The notes under the pieces were generated by a model that was not told the origin of the DNA, did not search any database, and saw only the letters and a program-made list of their open reading frames with translations. Below, one piece after another: positions 16,485 to 19,251 of a DNA stretch of 19,251 nucleotides. Made by a program: the position numbers and the translations under genes. The stretch spans positions 1-19,251 of the forward strand of contig JAEYPG010000504.1 of assembly GCA_023410975.1 (NCBI GenBank). Reading direction: 5' to 3'. The stretch's first letter is position 1. The number at the start of each line of letters is the position of its first letter. Origin of the DNA: Pseudomonadota bacterium. Its GTDB lineage: Bacteria > Pseudomonadota > Gammaproteobacteria > Burkholderiales > Burkholderiaceae_C.

Positions 16485-16558
16485 CCGTTCGGGCTGAGCT
16501 TGTCGAAGCCCCCGGCACGACCGGCCAGCAAGCCCTTCGACGGGCTCAGGGCGAACGG
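16485..16558. repeat. REP-like inverted repeat upstream of moaA
   Basis: Two related 26-nt arms face each other: 16485-16510 begins CCGTTCGGGCTGAGC, and 16533-16558 ends with GGGCTCAGGGCGAACGG. They are separated by 22 nt. The core (TTCGGGCTGAG ... GTCGAAG) recurs at 18717-18849. I recall this kind of palindrome as a widespread intergenic repeat in Burkholderiales. It begins 23 bp after the NlpC gene. Confidence 0.85.
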
Positions 16559-16576
16559 TGATTCTTGTTGCCGGTG

Positions 16577-16665
16577 AAGTTGGGCTGAGAGGGGTACACC
16601 GCCCGGGTGACGCAAACCCAACCTGCTTCAAATCCCTCCTTCGGAGGGAGCGGCACAATCGAGGG
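16577..16665 (+). promoter_or_regulatory. Structured sequence and -10-like box before moaA
   Basis: Between the repeat and moaA three pairings can be drawn: GTTGGG (from about 16577) with CCCAAC (about 16617-16622) as an outer stem; CACC with GGTG inside it; and a separate hairpin CCCTCC-TTCG-GAGGG with a UUCG-type loop (16634-16648). CACAAT (16654-16659) is a modest -10 match 6 nt before the ATG, which would give a leaderless transcript. A GAGGG lies immediately against the ATG, too close to be a normal ribosome site. Because moaA is controlled by a Moco-sensing RNA in E. coli, a leader element here is conceivable, but I cannot match this sequence to that motif. Confidence 0.35.
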
Positions 16666-17790
16666 ATGGCCGAACGAGCGATTCCCATAGCCGACCTGCG
16701 CTACGCCGCGGCGACGCCGCGCATTCCCGAGCAGCTCACGCCCCCCAGCGGGTTGCTGTCCGACCGCCTCGGCCGGCCGCTGCACGACCTGCGCATCTCC
16801 GTCACGGACCGCTGCAACTTCCGCTGCAGCTACTGCATGCCCAAGGAGATCTTCACCAACGACTACGGCTTCCTGCCGCAGTCGTCGCTGCTGAGCTTCG
16901 AGGAGATCACGCGGCTGGCGCGCCTCTTTGCCGCGCACGGCGTGCACAAGCTCCGGCTCACCGGCGGCGAGCCGCTGCTGCGCAAGAACGTCGAGACCTT
17001 GATCGGCATGCTGGCCGAGCTGCGCACGCCCGACGGGCAGCCGCTGGACCTCACGCTCACCACCAACGCCACGCTGCTGGCGCGCAAGGCGCAGGCGCTG
17101 AAGGACGCCGGCCTCAAGCGCGTGACCGTGAGCCTGGACGCGCTGGACGACGCCGTGTTCCGCCGCATGAACGACGTGGACTTCCCCGTCGCCGAGGTGC
17201 TGGCCGGCATCGAGGAGGCGCGCCGGGTGGGGCTGGGGCCGATCAAGGTGAACATGGTCGTCAAGCGCGGCACCAACGACCACGAGATCGTGCCCATGGC
17301 GCGCTGGTTCCGGGAGCACTACGACGGGCAGGTGATCCTGCGCTTCATCGAGTTCATGGACGTCGGCAGCTCCAACGGCTGGCGCATGAACGACGTGCTG
17401 CCCTCGGCGCAGGTGCGCGAGCGCATCCACGAGGTGTTCCCGCTGGAGCCGCTGGAACCGAACGCCACGGGCGAGACGGCCGAGCGCTGGCGCTACGTGG
17501 ACGGCGCGGGCGAGATCGGGCTGATCTCCAGCGTGACGCAGGCCTTCTGCGGCGACTGCAACCGTGCCCGGCTCTCGACCGAGGGCCGCCTCTACCTGTG
17601 CCTGTTCGCCTCGCAGGGGCAGGACCTGCGCGCGCTGCTGCGCGGCGGCGCCAGCGACGCGGAGATCGCCGGCGCCATCGGGCTGATCTGGCAGGAGCGC
17701 GAGGACCGCTACTCCGAGCTGCGCGGCGCGCAGCAGGCCGACCAGGGCAGCGGCCGGCGCCGCGTCGAGATGCACTACATCGGAGGCTGA
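16666..17790 (+). CDS. moaA: GTP 3',8-cyclase MoaA
   Basis: Radical SAM enzyme (374 aa) catalysing the first step of Moco synthesis, the rearrangement of GTP to 3',8-cyclo-GTP. The SAM-binding [4Fe-4S] cysteines are C50, C54 and C57 in TDRCNFRCSYCMPKE. The GGEPLLRKN block follows near residue 104. The second cluster cysteines are C295, C298 and C312 in FCGDCNRARLSTEGRLYLC. The C-terminus ends in the required Gly-Gly (MHYIGG). A roughly 25-residue extension precedes LTPPSGLLSDRLGRP and is probably flexible. The start is the ATG at 16666, without a spaced ribosome site. The downstream gene begins 2 bp after the stop. It leads the plus-strand Moco cluster moaA-membrane protein-mobA-moeA. Confidence 0.97.
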   Translation: MAERAIPIADLRYAAATPRIPEQLTPPSGLLSDRLGRPLHDLRISVTDRCNFRCSYCMPKEIFTNDYGFLPQSSLLSFEEITRLARLFAAHGVHKLRLTGGEPLLRKNVETLIGMLAELRTPDGQPLDLTLTTNATLLARKAQALKDAGLKRVTVSLDALDDAVFRRMNDVDFPVAEVLAGIEEARRVGLGPIKVNMVVKRGTNDHEIVPMARWFREHYDGQVILRFIEFMDVGSSNGWRMNDVLPSAQVRERIHEVFPLEPLEPNATGETAERWRYVDGAGEIGLISSVTQAFCGDCNRARLSTEGRLYLCLFASQGQDLRALLRGGASDAEIAGAIGLIWQEREDRYSELRGAQQADQGSGRRRVEMHYIGG

Positions 17791-17792
17791 AC

Positions 17793-18095
17793 ATGGGATT
17801 GATACCCGCCGGCGGCTCCTGCCGGCGCTGGCTGGCCGCCACCTCGGCCGCCGCGCTGCTGCTGCCCTGGCTGCTGGGCGAGCTGGCCAAGCAGTTCGTG
17901 CAGCCGGGCCTGTCCAACGACCCCGAGCGGCAGGCGCTGCTCATCGACTACATCGTCATCGGCGCGCTGGTGTTCGGGCTGACCATGGTGCTGACGGTGG
18001 CCATCGGCTGCTGGGTGCGCAAGGTGATGCAAGGGCCTGAGCGCCGCGCCGACGACTACCCGCTGCCCATTCGCGAAGACGAGCGCAATTCATGA
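17793..18095 (+). CDS. Small two-helix membrane protein of unknown function in the Moco cluster
   Basis: I do not recognise a family for this 100-aa protein. It has two hydrophobic segments: about residues 13-30 (WLAATSAAALLLPWLLGEL) and about 50-74 (IDYIVIGALVFGLTMVLTVAI). Between them is a polar loop with NDPERQA, and the charged tail ends PLPIREDERNS. No cysteine pair, metal motif or enzyme signature is seen. The ATG at 17793 has a GGAGG ribosome site 6 nt upstream, lying in the end of moaA. Its stop overlaps the mobA ATG as ATGA, so it is translated with both neighbours. That tight packing argues for a real gene and possibly for a link to molybdoenzymes or molybdate, but that is inference only. 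Confidence 0.8.
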   Translation: MGLIPAGGSCRRWLAATSAAALLLPWLLGELAKQFVQPGLSNDPERQALLIDYIVIGALVFGLTMVLTVAIGCWVRKVMQGPERRADDYPLPIREDERNS

Positions 18096-18685
18096 TCGAC
18101 CCTCAGGACATCACCGGCCTGGTCCTGGCCGGCGGACGCGGCAGCCGCATGGGCGGCGTGGACAAGGGACTGCAGACGCTGCAGGGCGTGCCGCTGGCGC
18201 TGCACGCGCTGCTGCGGCTGCAGCCGCAGGTGGGCGCGACGCTGATCAACGCCAACCGCAACCTCGCCGCCTATGAAAGCTTCGGCGTGCCGGTGTGGCC
18301 GGACGCCCTGCCCGACTTTCCGGGGCCGCTGGCCGGCTTCCTGGCCGGGCTGGAGCACTGCGAGACCGAGTGGCTCATCACCGTGCCCTGCGACACGCCG
18401 CGCTTTCCCGAGGACCTGGTGAAACGCCTGGCCGAGGCGGCCGAGGCGGCCGGCGCCGAGATCGCCATGCCCGTCACCGAGGAGGACGGCGAGCCGCAGG
18501 TGCAGCCGGTGTTCTGCCTGATGAAGGCCTCGCTGCTGGAGAGCCTGGTGCGCTTCACCGGCGAGGGCGGCCGCAAGATCGACCGCTGGGCCGCGCAGCA
18601 CCGCCGCGTGGACGTGCCCTTCGCCGACGCCGCCGCCTTCTTCAACGCCAACACGCTGGCCGAGCTGCGCCAGCTCGACGCCTGA
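18092..18685 (+). CDS. mobA: Molybdenum cofactor guanylyltransferase MobA
   Basis: Cytoplasmic nucleotidyltransferase (197 aa) joining GMP from GTP to molybdopterin, giving the guanine dinucleotide form used by DMSO-reductase-family enzymes. The N-terminal GTP-binding loop is LVLAGGRGSRMGGVDKGL, residues 10-27. Further signature blocks are FPGPLAGFLAGLEHC, the metal-site ITVPCDTPRFP, and the C-terminal FFNANTLAEL. Length is normal for the family. The ATG overlaps the preceding stop codon (ATGA). Its partner mobB is far away at 421-954. The sequence is intact. Confidence 0.96.
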   Translation: MIDPQDITGLVLAGGRGSRMGGVDKGLQTLQGVPLALHALLRLQPQVGATLINANRNLAAYESFGVPVWPDALPDFPGPLAGFLAGLEHCETEWLITVPCDTPRFPEDLVKRLAEAAEAAGAEIAMPVTEEDGEPQVQPVFCLMKASLLESLVRFTGEGGRKIDRWAAQHRRVDVPFADAAAFFNANTLAELRQLDA

Positions 18686-18716
18686 GCGCCCTGCCGCTCA
18701 CTCCAGTTTTGTTTTC

Positions 18717-18849
18717 CCGTTCGGGCTGAGCCCTTCGACAAGCTCAGGACAGGCTGTGTCGAAACCCCAAATTTTCCGTTCGGGCTGAGCCTGTCGAAGC
18801 CCCGCGGCCCGGACAAGCCGCAGCCCTTCGACGCGCTCCGGGCGAACGG
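18717..18849. repeat. Cluster of REP-like repeats between mobA and moeA
   Basis: Most of the 182-bp gap is filled by copies of the same palindrome family as at 16485-16558. Unit one (18717-18766) begins CCGTTCGGGCTGAGC and runs at once into an inverted CCCTTCGACAAGCTCAGGAC copy. Unit two has arms 18776-18801 and 18824-18849 facing each other across 22 nt, exactly the layout of the element before moaA. The arms have diverged slightly. It interrupts an otherwise tight gene series. Confidence 0.88.
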
Positions 18850-18867
18850 ACCAAGCCAGAAGAACTC

Positions 18868-19251
18868 ATGAGCAATACCGCCCTCGCCGACATCGCCTCC
18901 TGCCTCAGCGGCTACGACCCCAACGCGCTGCCCGTGGCGCAGGCGCAGGAGTTCATCAGCCGCATGGTGCCGCGCGTGCAGGCGGTGGAGAGCCTGGCGA
19001 TCCGCTCGGCGCTGGGCCGGGTGCTGGCGCGGGACGTGGTCTCTCCCATCGACGTGCTGGCGCACGACAACTCGGCCATGGACGGTTTCGCCCTGCGCAG
19101 CGCCGACATGGCCGCAGAGGGCGACACGCTGCTGGCAATTGCCGGCATTGGCCTGGCCGGCGCGCAGTTCGAGGGCGACGTGCCCGCCGGCCACTGCGTG
19201 CGCATCATGACCGGCGCCGTGATGCCGGCCGGGCTGGACACGGTGGTGCCG
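18868..19251 (+). CDS. moeA: Molybdopterin molybdenumtransferase MoeA, N-terminal part (copy 2, truncated by window edge)
   Basis: Second MoeA paralogue; the first 128 residues are present and the frame runs off the right edge. What shows it: LGRVLARDVVSPIDVLAHDN, then NSAMDGFALRSADM near residue 68 and VRIMTGAVMPAGLDTVV near residues 111-127. Compared with copy 1 (1-428), the N-terminus is longer by about 10 residues and the blocks differ (NSAMDGFALR against NSSMDGYAVR), so these are old paralogues, not a recent duplication. The ATG at 18868 has a weak AGAAGA ribosome site 6 nt upstream. It lies 182 bp after mobA across repeats and so may have its own promoter, although none is visible. Confidence 0.94.
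   Translation, partial: MSNTALADIASCLSGYDPNALPVAQAQEFISRMVPRVQAVESLAIRSALGRVLARDVVSPIDVLAHDNSAMDGFALRSADMAAEGDTLLAIAGIGLAGAQFEGDVPAGHCVRIMTGAVMPAGLDTVVP

Noticed and set aside
16577..16640. TPP riboswitch before moaA, suggested by CTGAGA and a later ACCCAACCTG
   Set aside because: The downstream conserved TGGATAAT...CCAGCG part is missing, the order of pairing segments is wrong, and moaA is not a thiamine gene.
18717..18849. CRISPR-like repeat array
   Set aside because: The units are facing palindromes of variable spacing, not direct repeats with unique spacers, and no cas genes are present.

Overview
The window is a GC-rich chromosomal segment whose gene content, arrangement and protein sequences point to a betaproteobacterium of the order Burkholderiales, most likely Comamonadaceae. 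This is inferred from gene order and protein style; no rRNA is present. It is core-genome sequence. I see no phage, transposase, integrase, CRISPR array or tRNA, and no convincing undescribed multi-gene system. The points of interest are regulatory structures, one broken gene and some paralogy.

Region 1 (1-4937, minus strand) is a tightly packed run read right to left: alaC-type aminotransferase, hom, thrC, mobB, moeA (cut by the left edge). Gaps are 11, 2 and 16 bp and then an 8-bp overlap, so it looks like one operon that joins alanine/threonine synthesis to molybdenum cofactor (Moco) maturation. Divergent from it is a small Mth938-family gene (4997-5374), followed by a bcp peroxiredoxin with its own -10 box and terminator.

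Region 2 (6388-12609, plus strand) begins with a PIN-PhoH ATPase gene, preceded by a strong terminator-like hairpin in its leader and followed by a GNRA-loop terminator. Next come a sensor kinase with an extracytoplasmic Cache domain and its LuxR-type response regulator, overlapping by 4 bp. These sit directly upstream of cstA (carbon-starvation/pyruvate transporter) and its small partner of the YbdD family, overlapping by 8 bp. A perfect 7-2-7 dyad lies between the regulator and cstA, which suggests that the two-component pair controls uptake of pyruvate or a related compound.

Region 3 (12644-15690, minus strand) holds acuI (acryloyl-CoA reductase family) and prpE (propionyl-CoA synthetase). 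Together they would convert acrylate or 3-carbon acids to propionyl-CoA. However, prpE carries a single frameshift near 13966-13975 and is either a recent pseudogene or a sequence error.

Region 4 (15851-19251, plus strand) holds a secreted NlpC/P60 peptidase and then a second Moco cluster: moaA, a small two-helix membrane protein of unknown function, mobA, and a second moeA paralogue cut by the right edge. Burkholderiales-type REP-like inverted repeats flank this cluster upstream of moaA and between mobA and moeA. The window therefore starts and ends in two different moeA genes on opposite strands.
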